A DNA stretch of 29,913 nt from CAIZGX01 sp044374295. Lineage in GTDB: Bacteria; Bacteroidota; Bacteroidia; Flavobacteriales_D; Sanyastnellaceae. The stretch is from positions 1 through 29,913 of the forward strand of contig JBILOU010000022.1 of NCBI GenBank assembly GCA_044374295.1, read 5' to 3'. Of the stretch, positions 15,332 to 22,664 are shown piece after piece; the stretch's first letter is position 1; every line of letters starts with the position of its first letter. Under the pieces are notes generated by a model. It was not told where the DNA came from. It worked only from the letters and a program-made list of their open reading frames with translations, and searched no databases. The position numbers and the translations under genes are program-made.

Positions 15332-16372
15332 TTACTGTTTATTCGTCACTTCCTTCACAAAGGAAACCACCCCATTCATAAAAACTTGCTGATCGTCCCA
15401 CATCGAAAGATGGCTGCCGTTCGGGCAATAAAGGAACTTTCCTTTCTGAACCATTTTACTTTGTTCTTCCATGGCAGCCGGATCCATGGTGTCGTATTTC
15501 GCACCGATCATAAGTGTTGGCACCGCGATTTCATGTAAGCGATTTTTAATATCCCATGTTGCCAAACGACCACTTATGCCGAACTCGCTGGGGCCTTGCA
15601 TAAGCGTGTACACAGAGTTATTGGCATGCTTGATTGCTCTATTCAATCCATCTGGCCATTCTTTCAATCGGCAGATGTGTTCGTTGTAATAATTTGGAAT
15701 TAGTAATTCCATGTATCGCGGATTAGCGAAATCCTTTTTCGCTTCGATGGCCCGAATTTCCGCAAGAACTTCAGGGTTCATTTGCTTCGCTAAAACTTCG
15801 TCGGCGTACTTTCCATATTCCGGCGCACTAGCCACCATGTTTGCGACAATAAGTCCCTTTAAATTATTTTGATATTTCAAGGCGTATTCCATGGCTAGTA
15901 TTCCGCCCCAAGAATTTCCAAGAACATAAAAATTAGATTGATCGGCGCCAATGGCCTTTCTTACTTGTTCAACTTCTTCCACAAAACGTTGGGTGGTCCA
16001 CAAACTGCTGTCTGTTGGCTGGTCACTGTAATAAGAACCCAACTGGTCATATTCATAAAACTCAAATCCTTCCCGAAGAAAAAACGTTTCGAAACATTCC
16101 ATGTATTCATGAGTCATAGCAGGTCCTCCGTGCAACAACAAAATCTTAATCTTCGGATTGTTTCCAAAACGCTTTGTCCAAACTTTAAATGTCCCAACAG
16201 GAGTTTCAATTGGAATCAGCTTCACACCACCTGCTTCAACCTGCTCGGAGTAATTAAAATATTCAGACAAACTCTTTTGATCTGAAACGTTCGTTTTTTC
16301 TTCGTTTCGGCATCCAACTATACCAAGAGCAATTGTCACTGCTGAAATAATATTCACGAAATTCAATTTCAT
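15332..16372 (-). CDS. Alpha/beta hydrolase lipoprotein, proline iminopeptidase-like
   Basis: A 346-residue lipoprotein: signal peptide with lipobox IVGC, lipidated Cys21. The alpha/beta-hydrolase core has HGGPAMTHEY (oxyanion-hole HGGP), the nucleophile elbow GNSWGG with Ser154, an acid in KYDTMDP, and the catalytic His in CPNGSHLSMWD near the C-terminus. This is the layout of the peptidase S33 proline iminopeptidase group, which removes N-terminal proline from peptides, but related members hydrolyse other amides or esters. It would act in the periplasm or at the outer membrane. A TATATTTG box and an 8-bp palindrome lie upstream (16389-16419), so it seems to be individually regulated. Confidence 0.8.
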   Translation of the reverse strand: MKLNFVNIISAVTIALGIVGCRNEEKTNVSDQKSLSEYFNYSEQVEAGGVKLIPIETPVGTFKVWTKRFGNNPKIKILLLHGGPAMTHEYMECFETFFLREGFEFYEYDQLGSYYSDQPTDSSLWTTQRFVEEVEQVRKAIGADQSNFYVLGNSWGGILAMEYALKYQNNLKGLIVANMVASAPEYGKYADEVLAKQMNPEVLAEIRAIEAKKDFANPRYMELLIPNYYNEHICRLKEWPDGLNRAIKHANNSVYTLMQGPSEFGISGRLATWDIKNRLHEIAVPTLMIGAKYDTMDPAAMEEQSKMVQKGKFLYCPNGSHLSMWDDQQVFMNGVVSFVKEVTNKQ

Positions 16373-16388
16373 CTTAATCTCATTTTTA

Positions 16389-16419
16389 CAAATATATCAG
16401 GTCGAAAGATTTTTCGACC
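16389..16419 (-). promoter_or_regulatory. Promoter with operator-like palindrome for the hydrolase lipoprotein
   Basis: On the minus strand TATATTTG (16396-16389) is an exact -7 box, giving a leader of about 10 nt. Directly upstream, in the spacer toward -33, GGTCGAAA (16400-16407) and TTTCGACC (16412-16419) form a perfect 8-bp inverted repeat around GATT. The position fits a repressor operator. A terminator is unlikely, because the gene on the other side diverges. Confidence 0.5.
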
Positions 16420-16580
16420 CGATAAGTCATCCGATGCGCTGAAAATTGTTAGTTCCCGCCGAATTTTGAAAGAATAGATTTACTGACAGCACCGGCTATA
16501 GCAACTATCCTTTGAGATATTCAAAAGAATCAAATTATTCAAAAATTGAATTGCACAACTCACCTTTTTACATTCGCAGA

Positions 16581-16820
16581 ATGGAGGAAATTAAGGAGCA
16601 ATACGGCAATACCGAATTACATTCAACAATCACGCATTACTCCATTGGTGACACTTATATAAATATCTGGTTCGGAGGATTGAACCATCCGAAAAAATAC
16701 AGTTTCAAATCAGCAACTGAAGCGAAAGTGCTAAAAATGATTGAATTAGCAAAAGCTGGGAAAGGACTGAACAGATATATAATTACGAAGGCGAAGGGGC
16801 TTTATGAAAGAACTACGTAA
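16581..16820 (+). CDS. Small protein of unknown function
   Basis: A 79-residue protein from ATG 16581. The frame is open back to a TTG at 16512, which would give 102 residues, and the extension cannot be excluded. ATG is preferred because TACATTCG, one base off the -7 box, lies about 4 nt before it, like the leaderless starts elsewhere. The middle reads HYSIGDTYINIWFGG followed by a basic helix-rich C-terminus (TEAKVLKMIELAKAGKGLNRYI). There is no signal peptide or membrane helix, and I recognise no family. It is divergent from the hydrolase lipoprotein. A mini-hairpin array starts 4 nt after the stop. Confidence 0.55.
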   Translation: MEEIKEQYGNTELHSTITHYSIGDTYINIWFGGLNHPKKYSFKSATEAKVLKMIELAKAGKGLNRYIITKAKGLYERTT

Positions 16821-16824
16821 TCGG

Positions 16825-16943
16825 AAAACCTTCGGTTTTATTCCTATTTCATAATTCCTACTGCGTAATTCCTACTGCGTAATTACATCGTCCAAGACAT
16901 TCGCCCGAAGGGCATTCGTTCATAGAACATTCGCCCAAAGGGC
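16825..16943 (+). repeat. Mini-hairpin array C (ATTCC block then ATTC block)
   Basis: The array opens with AAAACC-TTC-GGTTTT (16825-16839). ATTCC-linked units TAT-TTC-ATA, TAC-TGC-GTA and TAC-TGC-GTA follow to 16881. After a short spacer comes the ATTC block: GTC-CAA-GAC (16890-16898), GCCC-GAA-GGGC, GTTC-ATA-GAAC and GCCC-AAA-GGGC (ending 16943). The opening hairpin and the ATTCC units recur in array D in a different order. It lies between the converging small gene and the solute-binding protein gene. Confidence 0.85.
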
Positions 16944-16973
16944 ATTATTCCCTTTTCTTAACTTTTGCAACAA

Positions 16974-18185
16974 TTATTCCGACTGTCCAACGAATACCCA
17001 TTGGTAGGTTCCGTTTAGATTTTCAAGTCCCCAATAGTTGAAAGACCCGCTTGAACGATCTCCGTTTTCATTCAATGAAATAACACCGGTAGCTCCTGAG
17101 AAACCATTCGAGGCATTCAAAAATGCAGCTTGTAAAGAAGTTGCATTACTTGGAACCCCATCTTCATTTTCAACCAACTTTGAAATGACATACAGCGCAT
17201 CGTAAGCCGCTAAGGTATATGCATCTGATTGAATCCCGGTCATCCCATCAATGGTGGCAATGATTGAAGACCACAAGTATTCAGTAGACAGGGGCAAACC
17301 AAAATCTGGACAAAAGAAGTTTGTAGCTATTGCGAATTGAGCTGCGGCAGGGTCTTGTAAAAGAGCTGAGTTTTTGACAAACCCATCTCCACCGTACCAA
17401 TTCACTCCGGAAAGAACTGGATCTGAACTTGCTTGATTAAATAACGTTACCGCTTCGTCGAAAGATGCCAAATAAACTGCAATTTGGTCGTTGGTGTATG
17501 TTGAATTAAAACCAATAATCTGACTCTTCACGTCAGCCAAAACCGTTGTGAAATCTGTTGTCGTGGTTTCATAATTTCCAACAGAAATAACGTTACCTCC
17601 TAAGTTGGTGAAATTATTTCCAACTGAACTTTGCAGCCCCAAGTTTCCAGCATCATTTCTAGCTAAAGTCACAAGTGCTTGTTTGCCTGCGTTCTTGATT
17701 GAGTTCGCAAGTGCTGCTCCTTCTATCTGATCTCCGGGAACAAAGCGGAAAATCATATCGTTCGCAATAGCAAGACTGCTTGCAGTGCTTCCTTGGCTTA
17801 CCACCAAGATTCCAAGACTATCTGCAATTGGTTTCACCAAAGCGAGTTCAGCGCTTGACTGCGGGCCAATGATAAATTTGTATCCGCTGGAAGAGATGTT
17901 CTCCACTGTTTGCGCCGCAATAAGGGGATCCAATTGCGTTTCAAAAACAGTCAACTCAAATCGAAAAGGAATATCTCTGCATTCAAAATCGTGGTTAATT
18001 TCATCTACAGCGATTTCTAATGCGGCCTTTGATGTAATTCCCAGATTAGACCATCCGCCTGTTTGAGACAGCAACGCTGCAACTTTGATTTCTTGAAAAT
18101 CTTCATAATCATCGTGATCATCGTGATCCTTTCTGCAAGAGACAATAGAAACAATACAAAATAACAAAACCAATAACTTCTTCAT
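16974..18185 (-). CDS. Lipoprotein solute-binding protein (Leu/Ile/Val-type)
   Basis: A 403-residue lipoprotein from ATG 18185; an upstream in-frame ATG at 18206 would add seven residues before the signal peptide. Lipobox IVSC, lipidated Cys17. The mature part matches the branched-chain amino-acid type periplasmic binding fold (VAALLSQTGGWSNLG; ALEIAVDEINH; FIIGPQSSAELALVKPIAD), with the usual two-lobe length. No ABC permease or ATPase gene is adjacent, so it may be a sensor or scavenger rather than part of a classical importer. The residues after Cys17 (RKDHDDHDDYED) are strongly acidic, resembling the lipoprotein export signal that sends Bacteroidota lipoproteins to the cell surface. They are encoded by a short 9-nt tandem repeat. 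Confidence 0.8.
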   Translation of the reverse strand: MKKLLVLLFCIVSIVSCRKDHDDHDDYEDFQEIKVAALLSQTGGWSNLGITSKAALEIAVDEINHDFECRDIPFRFELTVFETQLDPLIAAQTVENISSSGYKFIIGPQSSAELALVKPIADSLGILVVSQGSTASSLAIANDMIFRFVPGDQIEGAALANSIKNAGKQALVTLARNDAGNLGLQSSVGNNFTNLGGNVISVGNYETTTTDFTTVLADVKSQIIGFNSTYTNDQIAVYLASFDEAVTLFNQASSDPVLSGVNWYGGDGFVKNSALLQDPAAAQFAIATNFFCPDFGLPLSTEYLWSSIIATIDGMTGIQSDAYTLAAYDALYVISKLVENEDGVPSNATSLQAAFLNASNGFSGATGVISLNENGDRSSGSFNYWGLENLNGTYQWVFVGQSE

Positions 18186-18252
18186 AATCTTTTTCAATTG
18201 TGGCAAAGATGAACCTAAATTTCAAAGAAATAGAGAGTTTCCGAGTTAAAAA

Positions 18253-19164
18253 TCAGAATTTTAACTTTTCGCTATTCATCTCCTTTTCGAACTTATTGTA
18301 AACGTAAAACATAACCAATCCGAAAACCACCGCCGCAACGATAAGCACTGTATTCATCAATCCCGTAACCGAAAATGATAATCGAATAAGGATTGTCGAA
18401 ATGATAAATCCTGAATTACGAATGACCTTGTGAAACTCATCGGTATGGAAGAAGGAGAATAACAAGAGAAAAACATCCACAATAATTAAGACTGTGAAGA
18501 ACTGTTCGAAGAACACATTGTTTAGATTCTGAAAGTCTACATCGGCATGGGCAGCAGGAGATAATACTCCGAACAACCAGGTGGAAAATGAATAGATAGA
18601 AAGCGCTAATAGAATCGGCACAAGTGCTAAAGCCATAAGTTTCTTAATCCTAATGAAGCGCACAGTTCCATCTTGTTTATTTAAATCAGATTCATCTAAC
18701 AAAACCCTCTTCTTGCTTTGTTTGTAAAACAAATAAATCAAGAAAAACATAATTACCGAAGCTAGAATATCATACGTGAATTGTAAATCATATTTCTGAG
18801 AAAACCAGTCCGGCGAGAGTGATAAGGCAGAAAGATCCTTGAATATTCTTCTAATAATAATTAGCGTTATAATCTCATACTGCTTGCCGATATAGGTTGT
18901 TATTGAGCGTGGCAAATAATAGATCAGCAAATACACCTCGTAAACTAGAATGAAAGAAAAAGGTGTGTAAATAGCTGCAATTGGATTTTCAAAAAGAGTG
19001 GCACCACCTTGTATTTGAATAACACACACCTCCACAAGAAATATCAAAGAAAGATGCACGAAAAAGCTCACAATGGCTATGATGAGAATGATTCGCTCGC
19101 TCTTTTTTCTCGTTTCATTGGAGAGAAACTTCTCGTAAAGACCCTGTAAAATATTGGATTTCAT
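18253..19164 (-). CDS. Multi-pass membrane protein of unknown function
   Basis: A 303-residue protein from ATG 19164; a further in-frame ATG at 19191 would add nine residues with two cysteines and looks less likely. Roughly six to seven hydrophobic helices are visible (for example IILIIAIVSFFVHLSLIFLV, the TPFSFILVYEVYLLIYYL segment, ILASVIMFFLIYLFY and the C-terminal VLIVAAVVFGLVMFYVY). A conserved-looking basic/aromatic stretch PRSITTYIGKQYEIITL between helices suggests a defined family, and a channel or transporter is possible, but I do not recognise it. It is divergent from the hybrid histidine kinase. An AT-rich 8-bp inverted repeat (18244-18266) overlaps its stop codon and may help end transcription. 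Confidence 0.75.
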   Translation of the reverse strand: MKSNILQGLYEKFLSNETRKKSERIILIIAIVSFFVHLSLIFLVEVCVIQIQGGATLFENPIAAIYTPFSFILVYEVYLLIYYLPRSITTYIGKQYEIITLIIIRRIFKDLSALSLSPDWFSQKYDLQFTYDILASVIMFFLIYLFYKQSKKRVLLDESDLNKQDGTVRFIRIKKLMALALVPILLALSIYSFSTWLFGVLSPAAHADVDFQNLNNVFFEQFFTVLIIVDVFLLLFSFFHTDEFHKVIRNSGFIISTILIRLSFSVTGLMNTVLIVAAVVFGLVMFYVYNKFEKEMNSEKLKF

Positions 19165-19362
19165 AGTTTTAAAACAACAGATAATCCTCATTGTTCATTT
19201 CTATGATTCTATTACGAAAATTGAAACCAATGGGTGTGGCTTCATTCACCAAATTAGACAACCTTAAAACAATTCTTCAAAAAATTATAAAAAAAACAAT
19301 CAAGACAATTAAAAGCGCCCAAGAAAAAATACTACTTTTAGATAGCCTCTTAAGAACCAAAC

Positions 19363-21093
19363 ATGAAAAGAAATCACAACGATGTTTCGTACTTCAATGA
19401 ATTCAGTAGCCTGCTAACTGCATGTACCTCGGAAATCATTCAGTCGAATTCCGAGAATCTATCTCAAACATTAGATCATGTTCTTATGAAAATGGGAGTT
19501 TTCTCAGAGGTTGATCGCGTCTACTATTTTTCATTCGACTACCAAGCTTCCACATGTTCAAATATCAATGAATGGTGTAAAGCCGGCGTTACACCTCAAA
19601 TTACAGAGCTGCAAGATATACCAATTGAGATTCTCCCAAATTGGATGGACAAAATGTTAAAGGGGGAAGAAATTTATATTCGAGACTTAAACGAATTGGA
19701 CGATTCATGGGCACCCGAGAAAGAGATATTGGAGCCACAGGGGATTCAATCTTTACTCGTCCTTCCTGTAATTGAAGAAAACTTTCTTTTTGGGTTTATT
19801 GGATTCGATGCTGTTGAAGAAAAAATTGAATGGAACGACAATGCTCGAAATCTTCTTCAAATTTTATCTAACAACATTGCTTCTGTTATTCGACGAAACA
19901 ATCAAAATGTTGCACTGATTGAAAAGACGGAGGCCGCCAATGCAGCTAGTCAGGCTAAATCTCAATTTCTAGCCAATATTTCCCATGAGATTAGAACACC
20001 TATAAACAGTGTCATTGGATTCAGTGAATTACTTAAAAGCACCTCTCTCGATGAAGACCAAAAAGTCTTTGTCAATGGTCTTAACGACTCTGCTAATTTT
20101 CTTTTTGAACTTGTGAATCAAATTCTTGACTTCACCAAAATTGAAGCTGGAAAAGTAGAGCTCTTTCGGGAAAGAACGAATTTACATGAACTCGCGAACA
20201 GCGCGCACAAGACTCTCATGCCGCTGGCTAAGGCAAAGAACATAAACTTTGAATTAACAGTAAACATTGGAAAGACAGACTGCGTGCTAATAGACGAGAC
20301 TCGCATTCGTCAAGTACTCGTGAACTTAGTATCCAATGGTATTAAATTTACTGAACGTGGATTCGTGCGACTCACTTTGGAAAAACTTAGTGAGATTGGA
20401 AATAAAGTTAACATACGCTTTTCTGTGCAAGACTCAGGAATAGGCATTTCGTCTGAACAGCAAAAGCATCTATTTTCAGTATTTAATCAAGGCGACAATT
20501 CTACTTCTAAAAAATATGGAGGTTCCGGACTTGGTCTCGTTATATCAAGTGGTATTCTTGAACTTATGGACAGTAAAATCATCTGTGATTCGAGTCCAGA
20601 GAATGGAAGTCTATTCTATTTCGACATGGAGTTGGACACTTGTGAGTACGACACAAAGGAGTTAAAAATTGAAGAGATAACGATCCCAAAAGTTGAGTCA
20701 AGAACAAATGAAAAGTTGTGCACGCTAATCGTAGATGATAATGTTCTAAATCTGCTGCTTTTGAAAGTTATGCTTCAGCAAGTTTATCCTGATTTACGTA
20801 TCCATGAGGCTGCAGACGGATTCGCTGCCCTGGAATTAATGAAAAGCGTAAATCCTGATTTTATAATTATGGACATTCAGATGCCTGAAATGGATGGCCG
20901 AGAAACAACTAAGAAAATTAGAGCGCTCAATTACGACCTTCCGATTATTGCTTGCACTGCCAGTGTTACCTATGGGGAAAAAGAACGCTGCCTAGAGGCC
21001 GGGATGAACGACTACATCGCGAAACCTATTTCAAAAGAACTCGTCAGATCGATTTTAGAAAAGAATATACCTCAACTAAAATCTCTAATCTGA
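19363..21093 (+). CDS. Hybrid sensor histidine kinase (GAF-HisKA-HATPase-REC)
   Basis: A 576-residue soluble kinase. A GAF-like sensor domain (about 10-175) precedes a HisKA domain with the phospho-accepting His208 in SHEIRTP. The HATPase domain shows the N-box (RQVLVNLVSNGIKFTERG), G1 (QDSGIGIS) and G2 (GGSGLGLV). A C-terminal receiver domain (about 447-570) has the acidic pair in IVDDN, phospho-accepting Asp504 in IIMDIQMPEMDG and the Lys in YIAKP. No membrane helix is seen, so the signal is probably cytoplasmic. There is no adjacent DNA-binding regulator; phosphotransfer probably ends on its own receiver or passes to a distant partner. It is divergent from the membrane protein gene; about 200 nt lie between them, with only a weak TACTTTTA box. 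Confidence 0.9.
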   Translation: MKRNHNDVSYFNEFSSLLTACTSEIIQSNSENLSQTLDHVLMKMGVFSEVDRVYYFSFDYQASTCSNINEWCKAGVTPQITELQDIPIEILPNWMDKMLKGEEIYIRDLNELDDSWAPEKEILEPQGIQSLLVLPVIEENFLFGFIGFDAVEEKIEWNDNARNLLQILSNNIASVIRRNNQNVALIEKTEAANAASQAKSQFLANISHEIRTPINSVIGFSELLKSTSLDEDQKVFVNGLNDSANFLFELVNQILDFTKIEAGKVELFRERTNLHELANSAHKTLMPLAKAKNINFELTVNIGKTDCVLIDETRIRQVLVNLVSNGIKFTERGFVRLTLEKLSEIGNKVNIRFSVQDSGIGISSEQQKHLFSVFNQGDNSTSKKYGGSGLGLVISSGILELMDSKIICDSSPENGSLFYFDMELDTCEYDTKELKIEEITIPKVESRTNEKLCTLIVDDNVLNLLLLKVMLQQVYPDLRIHEAADGFAALELMKSVNPDFIIMDIQMPEMDGRETTKKIRALNYDLPIIACTASVTYGEKERCLEAGMNDYIAKPISKELVRSILEKNIPQLKSLI

Positions 21094-21118
21094 GTCATTG
21101 ATCTGATGATGAAATGGG

Positions 21119-21294
21119 AAAACCTTCGGTTTTATTCCTACTGCGTAATTCCTATTTCATAATTGGAACCTTGAACTTCGTTGTTAGAACTACGTTGTTA
21201 GAACTGCGTTGTGATTAAACAGTCGAAGACATTCGTTGCGATGCAACATTCGCCCGAAGGGCATTCGTGCAACGCACATTAGTTGCTTCGCAAT
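21119..21294 (+). repeat. Mini-hairpin array D (three linker classes)
   Basis: The richest array, with three blocks. Block one: AAAACC-TTC-GGTTTT (21119-21133), then ATTCC-linked TAC-TGC-GTA and TAT-TTC-ATA. Block two: AAC-TTC-GTT, AAC-TAC-GTT and AAC-TGC-GTT (21174-21210) linked by GTTAG. Block three, ATTC-linked: GTC-GAA-GAC (21222-21230), GTTGC-GAT-GCAAC, GCCC-GAA-GGGC, GTGC-AAC-GCAC, and a last GTTGC-TTC-GCAAT with one G-T pair that reaches the stop codon of the opposing pirin gene. All loops are 3 nt. It fills the gap between the converging kinase and pirin genes. Confidence 0.88.
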
Positions 21295-22286
21295 CAATCC
21301 TTCAAAAACCCAAACTTCCCCGCATTGTAATCCTCTATCGCTTCGCGAATTTCTTGTTCGGTGTTCATGACGAAAGGACCATATGCTACGTAAGGTTCAT
21401 TTAATGGTTCACCACTGAGGACCAAGATGATCGATTTTTTCTTTGCTGAAATGTGAATAGCACCGGCTTCGTTCTTGAATTGCAGGTAATGATTCTCTGT
21501 TACTGATGTTCCATTCACTTCCAACTCGCCGTCTACCAGCAACAATCCTGAATTGTAATTCGCAGGCAACTCGAAATCGACAAACCCACCTTCGTTCAAA
21601 TGCACATCGTACATGTGAATGGGCGAAAAGGTTGAAGCTATTCCATTCACACCCTTAAACTCTCCTGAGACAACATGAACCTCACCTCCATTGTTAGCCA
21701 ACAAAAATTTCGGTTTATCGGAATGAACAATGCTCTGGTATTTCGCTGGAGCAAACTTGTGTTTCTTCGGAAGGTTAATCCACAACTGAATCATTTCAAA
21801 CGCACCACCCGAACGATTGAATGTCTGTTCGTGATATTCTTTGTGAAGCACTCCACCTCCGGCTGTCATCCATTGAATATCGCCGGGACCAATAATTCCG
21901 TGATTGCCTTTACTGTCGTGATGCTCAACAGATCCTTTGTACGCAAAGGTGACTGTCTCTATTCCTCTATGCGGATGAACACCCACACCTTGCGAAATTT
22001 CCGATGGAGGAAAATCAACTTCCGCGTTGAAGTCTAACAAAAAGAATGGCGACATGCGTTCTTCGAATCCCTTTCCATTCGGATAAAAATTCATGACTTT
22101 GAAACCATTTCCTACCATATGTCTATTCGTGGGCGAAAAGACGCCTTCCACTCCTCTCATTCCCAATCCCTCATTCCCACTCTGTTTCTCATTCTCACTC
22201 TTCCCATCTACCCCACTAATCTTCGAAACAAAAAAAGCGCCTACTGCTGCGAGCGCTGTGCTGACAATGAATTTCTTTCTGTCCAT
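21294..22286 (-). CDS. Pirin family protein with N-terminal export-like segment
   Basis: A 330-residue bicupin. The pirin metal site is intact: HPHRG gives His104 and His106, and LHKE gives His148 and Glu150. The C-terminal pirin domain (about 215-320) follows. Bacterial pirins act as quercetinases or as regulators, usually in the cytoplasm. Here residues 1-25 (MDRKKFIVSTALAAVGAFF) form a positive-then-hydrophobic signal, followed by a Gly/Glu/Ser linker to about residue 45. Export or membrane anchoring is therefore predicted; the DRKKF start resembles a degenerate Tat signal without twin arginines. A TAAATTCG box lies upstream on the minus strand near 22308. The stop codon overlaps the last hairpin of array D. 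Confidence 0.88.
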   Translation of the reverse strand: MDRKKFIVSTALAAVGAFFVSKISGVDGKSENEKQSGNEGLGMRGVEGVFSPTNRHMVGNGFKVMNFYPNGKGFEERMSPFFLLDFNAEVDFPPSEISQGVGVHPHRGIETVTFAYKGSVEHHDSKGNHGIIGPGDIQWMTAGGGVLHKEYHEQTFNRSGGAFEMIQLWINLPKKHKFAPAKYQSIVHSDKPKFLLANNGGEVHVVSGEFKGVNGIASTFSPIHMYDVHLNEGGFVDFELPANYNSGLLLVDGELEVNGTSVTENHYLQFKNEAGAIHISAKKKSIILVLSGEPLNEPYVAYGPFVMNTEQEIREAIEDYNAGKFGFLKD

Positions 22287-22328
22287 TTTCTTAGAGTTTG
22301 AGCGAATTTAACAAGAATGTATATTCAC

Positions 22329-22430
22329 AATCGAAATTTCATTTCGATCAATCACTACGCGAGTAATAAAAATCGTCGAAGACATTCGCCCAACGGGCAT
22401 TCGTGCTTGCACATTCGCCTCAAAGGCATT
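22329..22430 (+). repeat. Mini-hairpin array E
   Basis: A long hairpin ATCGAAAT-TTC-ATTTCGAT (22329-22347) is followed by an AT-rich spacer that shares ATAAAAATCGTC with array A. The ATTC block is GTC-GAA-GAC (22374-22382), GCCC-AAC-GGGC, GTGC-TT-GCAC (a 2-nt loop) and GCCT-CAA-AGGC, with a final ATTC at 22427-22430. It lies between the divergent pirin and methionine genes, ending about 50 nt before the met promoter, so it is not a 3' end element here. Confidence 0.8.
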
Positions 22431-22480
22431 CTTCCCCTCTCTTCCCATTTCTTAACTTCTCTTAACTTCTTTAAAAAGCA

Positions 22481-22511
22481 TTTGTGTTTCTCAAGATCTG
22501 TTCTATCTTCG
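22481..22511 (+). promoter_or_regulatory. Promoter of the methionine operon
   Basis: TTTG (22481-22484) and TATCTTCG (22504-22511) are separated by 19 nt, matching the Bacteroidota -33/-7 layout with one mismatch in the -7 box. The expected start falls near 22518, immediately before the first base pair of the SAM riboswitch, which supports the call. Confidence 0.65.
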
Positions 22512-22518
22512 CGCCGCA

Positions 22519-22618
22519 CTTATCCAGAAAGACGGAGGGAATAGGCCCTTAGATGTCTTGGCAACCCGGTAAAGCAGGGTGCCAATTCCTACTTCGAAGC
22601 GTTTCGAAGGGAGATAAG
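22519..22618 (+). promoter_or_regulatory. SAM-I (S-box) riboswitch
   Basis: The core S-box elements occur in order: CTTATCCAGA (P1 5' side and start of P2), GGAGGGA, GGCCC, the conserved GGCAACC (22560-22566), GGTGCCAATTCC, a P4 hairpin CTTCGAA-GCGT-TTCGAAG, and the closing GATAAG (22613-22618), which pairs with CTTATC. It senses S-adenosylmethionine and should turn off the downstream methionine genes when SAM is plentiful. A hairpin GGAAGT-TTTC-ACTTCC follows at 22622-22637 without a T-tract, so the expression platform is unclear: it may act on translation start rather than termination. Confidence 0.92.
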
Positions 22619-22664
22619 AAAGGAAGTTTTCACTTCCGTCCCATTGGGTAGTGCAATACACGCC

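Noticed and set aside
19191..19400. 69-codon frame between the membrane protein and kinase genes
   Set aside because: The composition is Lys/Ile-rich as expected of AT-rich intergenic DNA, and it overlaps the kinase start in another frame.
22622..22637. Intrinsic terminator just after the SAM riboswitch
   Set aside because: The 6-bp hairpin GGAAGT/ACTTCC has no T-run after it, so it was noted only as a possible part of the expression platform.
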